From the IMG/VR virus record IMGVR_UViG_3300031951_001208, positions 1-23,713 of that record: DNA of 23,713 nt. One strand, given 5' to 3'. This stretch comes from a virus. The notes under the pieces are model-generated. The model was not told the origin of the DNA and searched no databases. It was given only the letters and a program-made list of their open reading frames with translations. Below are positions 19,797 to 23,713 of the stretch, one piece after another; within the stretch, counting starts at the first letter, position 1, and each line of letters starts with the position of its first letter. A program made the position numbers and the translations under genes.

Positions 19797-19874
19797 GATT
19801 GGTTGGTTGGTTCGGACTGAGCAGTCCCGTGTACACACCCCCCGAAGGGGGTGTGCACACAGCGTGCTCAGGCC
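19797..19874 (-). promoter_or_regulatory. Nested-hairpin intergenic cassette, copy 1
   Basis: Reading on the plus strand: leader repeat GATTGGTTGGTTGGTTCGG (19797-19815), CTGAGCA (19817-19823), a 14-bp hairpin with a UUCG loop on the mRNA (19829-19860, one mismatch) and TGCTCAG (19865-19871) inside AGCGTGCTCAGGCC. The outer repeats CTGAGCA/TGCTCAG can pair around the inner hairpin. The outer repeat overlaps the stop codon of the 230-aa gene. A second copy lies at 22750-22827. Confidence 0.75.
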
Positions 19875-20560
19875 AGTTCGACCTCGTAGTCGGTGTCGCA
19901 CGAGTCCATCGTCTCCCACGAGCCCATGCTCACGGCCTCTTTGATGTCCTCGCTGTGGATGGACTCGTAGTACGAGCCGTTTCTCGCCTGTTCACGAGCG
20001 TCGTCCTCATCGAAAGCCGTCAACGTCATGCTCCGGGGAACCGAGACAATGACGTCCTCAACCCACGACACGACGTACTCTCTCTCACGAACCTCCAGCA
20101 GGTACGGACCCGGCAGAGCCTCATTGGTCTCACCGATGAGACGGTCGAACTCCTCGCACCACTCACGTTCATTCGACTCTTTGATGAGGACGGAGCCGAT
20201 GATCTCGATGGAACGTGCGAACGAGTTGTCACGGTCGGTGAAGCGACGGTTGGCGTCATCGAGAGCCTTCTTCAGGGCCTCGATCTCGTCATCCTTCGGA
20301 TCACGAGCGACGGCTGTGTTCTCGACGGCTGCGTCCTCGACGACTGGCTCCCACTCACGGAAGAACAGCCGCGCCTCCATGACTTCGAGGCCGAAGGACT
20401 TGTACGTGAACGTGCCGTACGCACGGTCCTCGCCGACGCTGGTGACGGTGGTTTCCATGCTGTCGAAGACGTAGTCCGGGGCCTCCATGAAGGGAATGGC
20501 AAGTGCACGGACACGGTCGCCGACTGCGGGGGGCGTGAAGGTGGCGGTGTCAACGGTCAT
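19868..20560 (-). CDS. Hypothetical acidic protein, 230 aa
   Basis: ATG 20560 has GAAAGG and the CA-rich leader upstream, and its own promoter (20610-20618). Residues 10-75 look beta-rich (VGDRVRALAIP, YGTFTYKSFG). Residues 90-125 form a charged coiled coil (DDEIEALKKALDDANRRF). The last 90 residues show strands and acidic loops (PYLLEVREREYVVSWVED, LTAFDEDDAREQAR). That C-terminal part resembles the 202-aa product encoded downstream. The family is unknown. Confidence 0.75.
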   Translation of the reverse strand: MTVDTATFTPPAVGDRVRALAIPFMEAPDYVFDSMETTVTSVGEDRAYGTFTYKSFGLEVMEARLFFREWEPVVEDAAVENTAVARDPKDDEIEALKKALDDANRRFTDRDNSFARSIEIIGSVLIKESNEREWCEEFDRLIGETNEALPGPYLLEVREREYVVSWVEDVIVSVPRSMTLTAFDEDDAREQARNGSYYESIHSEDIKEAVSMGSWETMDSCDTDYEVELA

Positions 20561-20570
20561 GGTGATGCCT

Positions 20571-20593
20571 TTCGTTCGGTTGGTTGGTTGGGG
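20571..20593 (-). promoter_or_regulatory. CA-rich leader repeat before the 230-aa gene
   Basis: In the mRNA this reads CCAACCAACCAACCGAACGAA immediately followed by AGGC and the start. The same string, slightly varied, precedes the starts at 19780, 21443, 22737 and 23433. Being free of secondary structure and G, it may act as a ribosome landing site or as a binding site for a regulator. Confidence 0.7.
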
Positions 20594-20609
20594 TCGTACG
20601 TTGCGTTAC

Positions 20610-20618
20610 ACAATAGCA
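20610..20618 (-). promoter_or_regulatory. Promoter of the 230-aa gene, extended -10 TGC-TATTGT
   Basis: On the minus strand ATCTGCTATTGT precedes the gene by about 50 bases. It shares ATCTGCTAT with the DUF932 promoter, and both are followed by a GCAAC string. No -35 consensus is seen. Confidence 0.6.
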
Positions 20619-20630
20619 GATCGGGGTTTC

Positions 20631-20795
20631 TCAGCCGGAGGCTCCGCGCCTCACGGCTGCCTGACGTGCACGTCGCTGCCTGCACTCGACGTCGTGAAGG
20701 GCCTTCTCGTAGCCGACCCTCTTGCCGTCATGCCAGACGACAACACACGTGATCACGAAGATGATTCCGATGGTGAGGACGGTGAAACCGTTCAT
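20631..20795 (-). CDS. Single-pass membrane peptide with basic tail, 54 aa
   Basis: ATG 20795 has GAAAGG and the CGTGAGC spacer upstream, the same start region as the next gene up. Residues 3-21 are hydrophobic (GFTVLTIGIIFVITCVVVW), followed by a long basic cytoplasmic tail (ECRQRRARQAAVRRG). One membrane helix with the tail inside is expected. The stop lies just before the promoter of the following gene. Confidence 0.65.
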   Translation of the reverse strand: MNGFTVLTIGIIFVITCVVVWHDGKRVGYEKALHDVECRQRRARQAAVRRGASG

Positions 20796-20807
20796 GCTCA
20801 CGCCTTT

Positions 20808-21020
20808 CTAGAGGTTGCTGTGGCAGTCGCCACAGACTTCGTTCTCGTACTCGTCGCTTGCGAAGATGGGATGAACCATGTTTCCCTCACTGTCGGTGGC
20901 GAAAGACTCCGACAGTGCGTACACGCTGAAACGCTTTTGTGTACATGCATTGCAGTGGACGTCAGCGTCGTACGTCCATCCGACTATCTCCCATGCCTTG
21001 CGTGCGTATTGGTTGTACAT
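20808..21020 (-). CDS. Zinc-ribbon-like protein, 70 aa
   Basis: ATG 21020 has GAGGAGG followed by the CGTGAGC spacer; GTG 21026 in frame would be too close to the ribosome site. Two CxxC pairs bracket the chain: HCNACTQKRF near residue 24 and VCGDCHSNL at the end. This is the classic zinc-ribbon spacing. The middle is acidic (ASDEYENE). Function unknown; a DNA- or protein-binding adaptor is likely. Confidence 0.75.
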   Translation of the reverse strand: MYNQYARKAWEIVGWTYDADVHCNACTQKRFSVYALSESFATDSEGNMVHPIFASDEYENEVCGDCHSNL

Positions 21021-21032
21021 GCTCACGCCTCC

Positions 21033-21443
21033 TCAGAGTTCAGAGAGAATCGTCGAGCAGCACGAGCAGAGAATGTAACCATCGCGCTCCTCTCCCATGC
21101 CGTGACTTCCGGCCTTGCAGTCGGGGCAGTCGCCCCACCCGTCGTACTCAGACTCGTTCATGTCAACGAACTTCACCTCATCGTCGTCAGTCAGAGGCTC
21201 CTCCAACGTGACCGTGTACATCTTGGGACGATCCAAGGCGGGAACAGCAAGGCCGAGGATGAACGTGGCAGCATCGGCTGAGCACGACGGGCACAGGTGA
21301 ACTTCGCTCGCCGAGTACGGGTAGTACGAGTCGGACGGCAGCATGGAAGCCGTGGTGACCAAGGACCAGTCGTAGGGAACGCGAGTACCTGCGTACTCGA
21401 AGTGGCAACGGTCACACGTTGCGGCGTAAGTGGCGTTGAACAT
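21033..21443 (-). CDS. Multi-zinc-ribbon protein, 136 aa
   Basis: ATG 21443 follows AAGGA and the CA-rich leader, with its own promoter upstream. Five cysteine pairs are visible: CDRCHFEY near residue 10, LCPSCSAD in the middle, DCPDCKAG near 110, and CSCC close to the end (YILCSCCST). The first and second pairs, and the third and fourth, could each hold one zinc. Small multi-zinc proteins of this kind in phages often bind host proteins or nucleic acid. No family is recognised. Confidence 0.75.
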   Translation of the reverse strand: MFNATYAATCDRCHFEYAGTRVPYDWSLVTTASMLPSDSYYPYSASEVHLCPSCSADAATFILGLAVPALDRPKMYTVTLEEPLTDDDEVKFVDMNESEYDGWGDCPDCKAGSHGMGEERDGYILCSCCSTILSEL

Positions 21444-21456
21444 GGCGGTGGATCCT

Positions 21457-21475
21457 TTCGTTCGGTTGGTTGGTG
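21457..21475 (-). promoter_or_regulatory. CA-rich leader repeat before the multi-zinc protein gene
   Basis: In the mRNA it reads CACCAACCAACCGAACGAA and is followed by AGGATCC and the ATG at 21443. It is one of the five strong copies of this leader in the leftward arm. Confidence 0.7.
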
Positions 21476-21486
21476 AAGCGGGGAGC

Positions 21487-21495
21487 AGCATAGCA
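21487..21495 (-). promoter_or_regulatory. Promoter of the multi-zinc protein gene, extended -10 TGC-TATGCT
   Basis: Minus-strand TTCTGCTATGCT lies about 45 bases before the ATG. Its -35 zone, at 17-base spacing, falls inside the palindrome GCGCAGAACTGTGC (21504-21517), so a protein bound there would cover the promoter. Confidence 0.6.
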
Positions 21496-21503
21496 GAAGC
21501 CTC

Positions 21504-21517
21504 GCACAGTTCTGCGC
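21504..21517. repeat. 14-base palindrome (operator candidate), copy 1
   Basis: GCACAGTTCTGCGC is the reverse complement of GCGCAGAACTGTGC, a 6-2-6 palindrome with one mismatch. Two further copies lie at 23531-23544 and 23639-23652. This one overlaps the -35 zone of a candidate promoter. Confidence 0.6.
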
Positions 21518-21545
21518 TGCGTCATGTGGGTGTGATGCGACGTGC

Positions 21546-21863
21546 TCACACGAGGTACTTGCGGTACTTGGTCCGACGCCCTGACTTGGCTCGGCAAGCA
21601 CGGCACTCACGGTCACCGTTGGGCCGTGTGTACGTGTTGGACTTTGTCCACTTGTGACCACGCTGGCAGTAGCCGTCACGCTTGGCTGGCAGCACCTCAG
21701 GCTTGGCGAACTCATCCCTCAGTCGCATGTTCACGCGGTCAATGCGATTCCGCCTCGCGACGATTCGACCGACAGCAGCCAACGTGTACGCCGAAGCACC
21801 GCCGCCCTTTGGGCTGCGTGCGGGGCTGCTGGCCTTTCCAGCAGCGAATCCTAGGTAACTCAT
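21546..21863 (-). CDS. Basic protein with HNH-like zinc motif, 105 aa
   Basis: ATG 21863 has AAGG upstream at 9 bases; a longer frame to 21890 adds nothing protein-like. The N-terminal half is basic and low in complexity. The C-terminus holds YCQRGHKWTKSNTYTRPNG followed by RECRACRAKSGRR: C-x2-G-H...N-T-Y...G-x-R-x-C-x2-C. This 'C..GH....NTY....G.R.C..C' block is the zinc half found in many phage HNH-type proteins. The catalytic HNH residues themselves are not evident, so it may be a binding remnant rather than an active nuclease. Confidence 0.72.
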   Translation of the reverse strand: MSYLGFAAGKASSPARSPKGGGASAYTLAAVGRIVARRNRIDRVNMRLRDEFAKPEVLPAKRDGYCQRGHKWTKSNTYTRPNGDRECRACRAKSGRRTKYRKYLV

Positions 21864-21877
21864 GTGTGCATACCTTC

Positions 21878-21958
21878 CTAGTCGAGCCACTCTTCACGAA
21901 TGACGAAGCCGATCCACACAGCGACCGTGATCACGACGAGCCAGTCGAACCAGTCCAT
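21878..21958 (-). CDS. 26-aa single-helix membrane peptide
   Basis: ATG 21958 has GGAGG with a TGAGTGAGC spacer, like its neighbours. The chain is nearly all one hydrophobic helix (WLVVITVAVWIGFVI) between an aromatic/acidic start (MDWFD) and a charged end (REEWLD). It would sit in the inner membrane. Being so short it could be a chance frame, but the ribosome site and the clean hydrophobic block argue for a real gene. Confidence 0.55.
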   Translation of the reverse strand: MDWFDWLVVITVAVWIGFVIREEWLD

Positions 21959-21960
21959 GC

Positions 21961-22191
21961 TCACTCACCTCCGTACGTGGCACGCGAGGCAGAGCCTCGG
22001 GAGCCACTAGGAGCCACCGTCTCGGCGGTGGGTCCGTAGGAGAACTCGATCTTGCGAACGATGAGGTTGCGGAGAAGGCCCCGCATCCACGAGTGCACGA
22101 CCATGACATCCTCGTCGGCCTTCATGAACACGTGCTCCTCGTCAGGGTTGTTCGGCGCAGACGCCCAGATCCACACAGCGGTGTACGACAT
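21961..22191 (-). CDS. Hypothetical protein, 76 aa
   Basis: ATG 22191 has GGAG and the CGTGAGC spacer; GTG 22197 in frame is an alternative. The sequence begins with aromatic residues (SYTAVWIWASAPNNPDEEHV), continues with a helix (VVHSWMRGLLRNLIVRKIEF) and ends in a serine/glycine-rich tail. No known motif. Its start overlaps the stop of a 24-aa frame upstream. Confidence 0.68.
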   Translation of the reverse strand: MSYTAVWIWASAPNNPDEEHVFMKADEDVMVVHSWMRGLLRNLIVRKIEFSYGPTAETVAPSGSRGSASRATYGGE

Positions 22192-22193
22192 GC

Positions 22194-22268
22194 TCACGCT
22201 CCGTAGGAGGGCTGGTAGTCGCTGAACTGGACGGTGTGGATGCCGTCCTCGTAGTTACTTGTGTACAA
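22194..22268 (-). CDS. Putative 24-aa peptide with TTG start
   Basis: TTG 22268 directly follows CGGAGATTCAC, the same 11 bases that directly precede the ATG of the gene at 22344-22472, at the same spacing. The product YTSNYEDGIHTVQFSDYQPS plus three residues is rich in tyrosine. The stop TGA is part of the CGTGAGC spacer of the next gene, so the two are probably coupled. It is short, hence the moderate confidence. Confidence 0.45.
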   Translation of the reverse strand: MYTSNYEDGIHTVQFSDYQPSYGA

Positions 22269-22311
22269 GTGAATCTCCGTTCAGGTAAAGGGAACTGTCT
22301 GTCCCACTGCA

Positions 22312-22333
22312 CACACGGGCCGAAGCCCGTGTG
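22312..22333 (-). terminator. UUCG-loop hairpin between small genes
   Basis: CACACGGGC (22312-22320) and GCCCGTGTG (22325-22333) form a 9-bp stem around CGAA, a C(UUCG)G loop on the leftward mRNA. It lies 10 bases after the stop of the 42-aa gene. No T-tract follows. Confidence 0.68.
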
Positions 22334-22343
22334 CACAAGTGAC

Positions 22344-22472
22344 CTACAGGTCGTCGATGCCGAGCACGTCTGCGACGTGGTGAGTCAGGTCGTTGAGAGT
22401 GTCGTCATCAAGCGTCACGCCCGCCTCATTGGCGAGTGACGTAAGGACGTCGTTGATTCGGTACATGTTCAT
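22344..22472 (-). CDS. Small acidic protein, 42 aa
   Basis: ATG 22472 has GGAG 6 bases upstream within CGGAGATTCAC. The chain has two helices (YRINDVLTSLANEAG and DDDTLNDLTHHVADVLG) and ends in an acidic pair. It looks like a small helical hairpin. The gene is closed by a UUCG hairpin. The family is unknown. Confidence 0.65.
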   Translation of the reverse strand: MNMYRINDVLTSLANEAGVTLDDDTLNDLTHHVADVLGIDDL

Positions 22473-22509
22473 GTGAATCTCCGATCTGTGTGTGTATGTG
22501 ATGGGGGAA

Positions 22510-22737
22510 CTAGAGCAGGTCGATCAGGGCGAGGAGGTCGTCGAGGTCAGGCGAATGGATCTCAGTGAGGCCGAAGCACTCCCTGCACACACGGCCCATG
22601 AAGTAGCCATCCGAGCACACGGGACAGTCCATGGCGAACGTGCCAGCAATGTCACCCTCACGCACACCCAGATCTGAGAGCGACTTGTGAGAGTCGGTCG
22701 CAGTAGTCGTAGACCGTGTGGACATGTCTGCAAGCAT
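22510..22737 (-). CDS. Zinc-ribbon-like protein, 75 aa
   Basis: ATG 22737 has AAGGGA 8 bases upstream and the CA-rich leader repeat. After a polar N-terminus (serine/threonine-rich, residues 5-20) it carries MDCPVCSDGYFMGRVCRECF, two CxxC pairs spaced like a single zinc ribbon, then an acidic helical end (SPDLDDLLALIDLL). It probably binds zinc and a partner protein through the acidic tail. It follows the second nested-hairpin cassette. Confidence 0.75.
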   Translation of the reverse strand: MLADMSTRSTTTATDSHKSLSDLGVREGDIAGTFAMDCPVCSDGYFMGRVCRECFGLTEIHSPDLDDLLALIDLL

Positions 22738-22749
22738 GATGCAATTCCC

Positions 22750-22827
22750 TTCGTTCGGTTGGTTCGGACTGAGCAGCCCCCACCACGCACCGTCCGGAGG
22801 ACGATGCGCAGTGAGCGTGCTCAGGCC
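22750..22827 (-). promoter_or_regulatory. Nested-hairpin intergenic cassette, copy 2
   Basis: On the plus strand: leader repeat TTCGTTCGGTTGGTTCGG (22750-22767), CTGAGCA (22769-22775), a 10-bp hairpin (22786-22808, 3-base loop, one mismatch that is a wobble pair in the leftward mRNA) and TGCTCAG (22818-22824) in AGCGTGCTCAGGCC. The layout equals copy 1 at 19797-19874 although the inner hairpin sequence differs. Confidence 0.75.
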
Positions 22828-22830
22828 TTG

Positions 22831-23433
22831 CTAGGCGAGGACGACCGCCTTGAGAGCCGAGATCGTGGCAGCCTGCTGCGTGAGCAGGGCCATGACGTCC
22901 GCCAGCGACGGCTCCGCCGGGGTCGCCACAATCTGGTCACCCTTGGCATTTCCCGGCACACGACGCCCGGCGGCTTCGCCGGACGGGAGCACGGGGCTCA
23001 CGACGACAGACTCCGTAGCCGTCGGCACCGTCTTCGGGGCCTTCGGCTTACGTGCACTCACCGGCTCCGCCTCGACCACGGGAGCCGCGGCCTCCTGACG
23101 GACCTTGCGAGTCGCCGCGGCAACCTTGCCACGCTTCGACTTGTTGGCCTTCGGCAGCCTGCTCACGGGCTGGCTGTACACGTCGGCAGCGATCAAGCCA
23201 CCTTCCTGCATGAGTTCGACGTACACGCCGCCATCCTCAGTGAGGCAAGCCATCGCCTCAGGATGGTCGAAAGTCGTGAACTCCCCGGAGGGGAGGTACG
23301 AGAACACGAAGCCGTCGGCAGCGAGGCTCGTGACGTGCCGCTTCGCCGAGCGAGCAAGGGTGGCGTAGCGGATGCCATCGGCGCCAGAAGCGGCAATGTT
23401 GGCGAGGACATCGAGGTACGTAGTGGTGCTCAT
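22831..23433 (-). CDS. Hypothetical protein with winged-helix-like start and basic linker, 200 aa
   Basis: ATG 23433 has GGAG 6 bases upstream. An in-frame extension to 23628 exists but would cross the promoter and a palindrome. Residues 1-70 read as helix-helix-helix-strand (TYLDVLANIAASGADGIRYA, then TSLAADGFVFSYLPSGEFTT), like a small winged helix. Residues 95-150 are basic and alanine-rich (KANKSKRGKVAAATRK, RKPKAPK). The C-terminus is helical (SLADVMALLTQQAATISALK). A DNA-binding regulator of the leftward arm is possible. It is the first leftward gene in the window. Confidence 0.72.
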   Translation of the reverse strand: MSTTTYLDVLANIAASGADGIRYATLARSAKRHVTSLAADGFVFSYLPSGEFTTFDHPEAMACLTEDGGVYVELMQEGGLIAADVYSQPVSRLPKANKSKRGKVAAATRKVRQEAAAPVVEAEPVSARKPKAPKTVPTATESVVVSPVLPSGEAAGRRVPGNAKGDQIVATPAEPSLADVMALLTQQAATISALKAVVLA

Positions 23434-23489
23434 GTCGTGCTCCATTCGTTCGTTGGGCCGAACCGCCGGGATGACGATTCGATGGCCGA

Positions 23490-23520
23490 AGCGTAGCACA
23501 CCCCCCATTTTCGGGGTCAA
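23490..23520 (-). promoter_or_regulatory. Leftward promoter, TTGACC / TGC-TACGCT
   Basis: On the minus strand TTGACC (23515-23520) matches the -35 consensus at five of six bases and TACGCT (23490-23495) is the -10 with TGC in front. The spacer is 19 bases, longer than ideal. It lies about 57 bases before the ATG at 23433. Confidence 0.6.
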
Positions 23521-23530
23521 CTCCCACCCT

Positions 23531-23544
23531 GCGCAGAACTGCGA
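23531..23544. repeat. 14-base palindrome (operator candidate), copy 2
   Basis: GCGCAGAACTGCGA, a 6-2-6 palindrome with one mismatch, lies 10 bases upstream of the -35 element of the promoter at 23490-23520. Confidence 0.6.
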
Positions 23545-23607
23545 GCCGTGGTGCGAGCACGCCCAAGTGCACGGCTGCACATCACCAGCACATGACTCGC
23601 ATGATGC

Positions 23608-23638
23608 GGGGATGATGCGCGTGCTCACGCATCACCCC
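23608..23638 (-). terminator. Hairpin upstream of the leftward arm
   Basis: GGGG-A-TGATGCG (23608-23619) pairs with CGCATCA-CCCC (23628-23638) around CGTGCTCA, 11 pairs with one bulged A. It may end a transcript arriving from the right of the window, but no T-tract is present. Confidence 0.45.
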
Positions 23639-23652
23639 GCGCAGAACTGCGC
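23639..23652. repeat. 14-base palindrome (operator candidate), copy 3
   Basis: GCGCAGAACTGCGC is the perfect 6-2-6 form of the palindrome. It abuts the hairpin at 23608-23638 and is about 120 bases upstream of the leftward promoter. Confidence 0.65.
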
Positions 23653-23713
23653 GCAGTGAGAGGCACAAAGAGGGCAAAAGCAGACAGGTTGGGGCGAATC
23701 GGACACGGTTCGA

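Larger units (their letters stand above)
23434..23713. other. Control region upstream of the leftward arm
   Basis: This 280-base end region carries, from left to right: a short CA-rich leader (23445-23457), a promoter (23490-23520), palindrome copy 2 (23531-23544), a hairpin (23608-23638) and palindrome copy 3 (23639-23652). The last 60 bases show nothing I can name. An open minus-strand frame crosses most of it, continuous with the 200-aa gene, but it is judged non-coding. Confidence 0.6.

Noticed and set aside
19799-20752. 317-codon plus-strand frame across two minus-strand genes and a cassette
   Set aside because: It crosses gene ends, a hairpin and a promoter of the opposite strand and has no ribosome site.
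22786-22808. Considered as an independent rho-independent terminator
   Set aside because: There is no T-tract, and the flanking CTGAGCA/TGCTCAG arms and a matching copy elsewhere make it part of a larger cassette.
22687-23496. 269-codon plus-strand frame at the right end
   Set aside because: It is antisense to the 200-aa gene, with an arginine/histidine/leucine-rich shadow composition.
23434-23628. In-frame N-terminal extension of the 200-aa gene, with six cysteines
   Set aside because: It would cover a promoter and one palindrome, and ATG 23433 has a proper ribosome site. The cysteines are notable (SCESC...CTWAC...FC), so a short separate peptide here cannot be wholly excluded.
1-23713. 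CRISPR array, insertion sequence or rRNA/tRNA genes
   Set aside because: No regularly spaced repeats of 20-40 bases, no transposase motifs with terminal repeats and no RNA gene structure were seen on either strand.

Overview
The window is a stretch of a temperate tailed-phage (or prophage) genome whose host is almost certainly an actinobacterium. The DNA is visibly GC-rich, GTG starts and 4-base GTGA/ATGA stop-start overlaps are frequent, Shine-Dalgarno sequences are strong, and there is a WhiB-type iron-sulfur regulator gene, a family confined to actinobacteria and their phages. Morphology cannot be settled: the left end carries tail and adhesin-like genes, but no terminase, capsid or tape-measure gene lies in the window.

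Layout. (1) 1-5544, + strand: the end of the structural module. It holds the tail of one gene, a glycine-rich adhesin-like tail protein with a cysteine-rich insert, three small genes, three tail/neck-type structural genes and a stand-alone peptidoglycan-binding-like domain, closed by a hairpin terminator at 5575-5610. (2) 5646-6623, - strand: a tyrosine integrase. (3) 6624-6997: a gene-free control region with inverted repeats, a tandem repeat and a candidate rightward promoter. (4) 6998-14910, + strand: a tightly packed operon for DNA metabolism: RecB/Cas4-like nuclease, endonuclease VII, RecA/DnaB-like ATPase, small cysteine-motif proteins, transglycosylase-like lysozyme, two PD-(D/E)XK nucleases, WhiB-like protein, a primase split over two overlapping frames, DUF6378 protein, metallophosphoesterase and a sigma-factor-like protein. 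It ends at a hairpin at 14931-14962 that suits both directions. (5) 14992-23433, - strand: a leftward, convergent arm of about 20 mostly small genes. Many encode CxxC zinc-ribbon-like proteins or one- to two-helix membrane peptides; one is a DUF932 protein.

In the leftward arm the control signals are repetitive, and this is the most interesting part of the window. Three promoters share the element TCTGCTATNNT with the rightward operon promoter. Several genes carry a CA-rich leader (CCAACCAACCGAACGAA) just before the ribosome site. Hairpins with a C(UUCG)G loop on the mRNA separate genes. One nested-hairpin cassette is present twice, and a 14-base palindrome (GCGCAGAACTGCGC and variants) lies near two of the promoters. 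Together they look like a co-regulated accessory regulon, perhaps controlled by the phage's own WhiB-like or sigma-like protein; that last link is inference.

Nine genes listed here are shorter than 60 codons and were found by reading start-stop overlaps and ribosome sites: 10817-10969, 10966-11067, 13135-13269, 14992-15135, 17476-17607, 20631-20795, 21878-21958, 22194-22268 and 22344-22472. No immunity repressor or excisionase is recognisable. All functions are assigned from motifs read by eye; no database search was possible.
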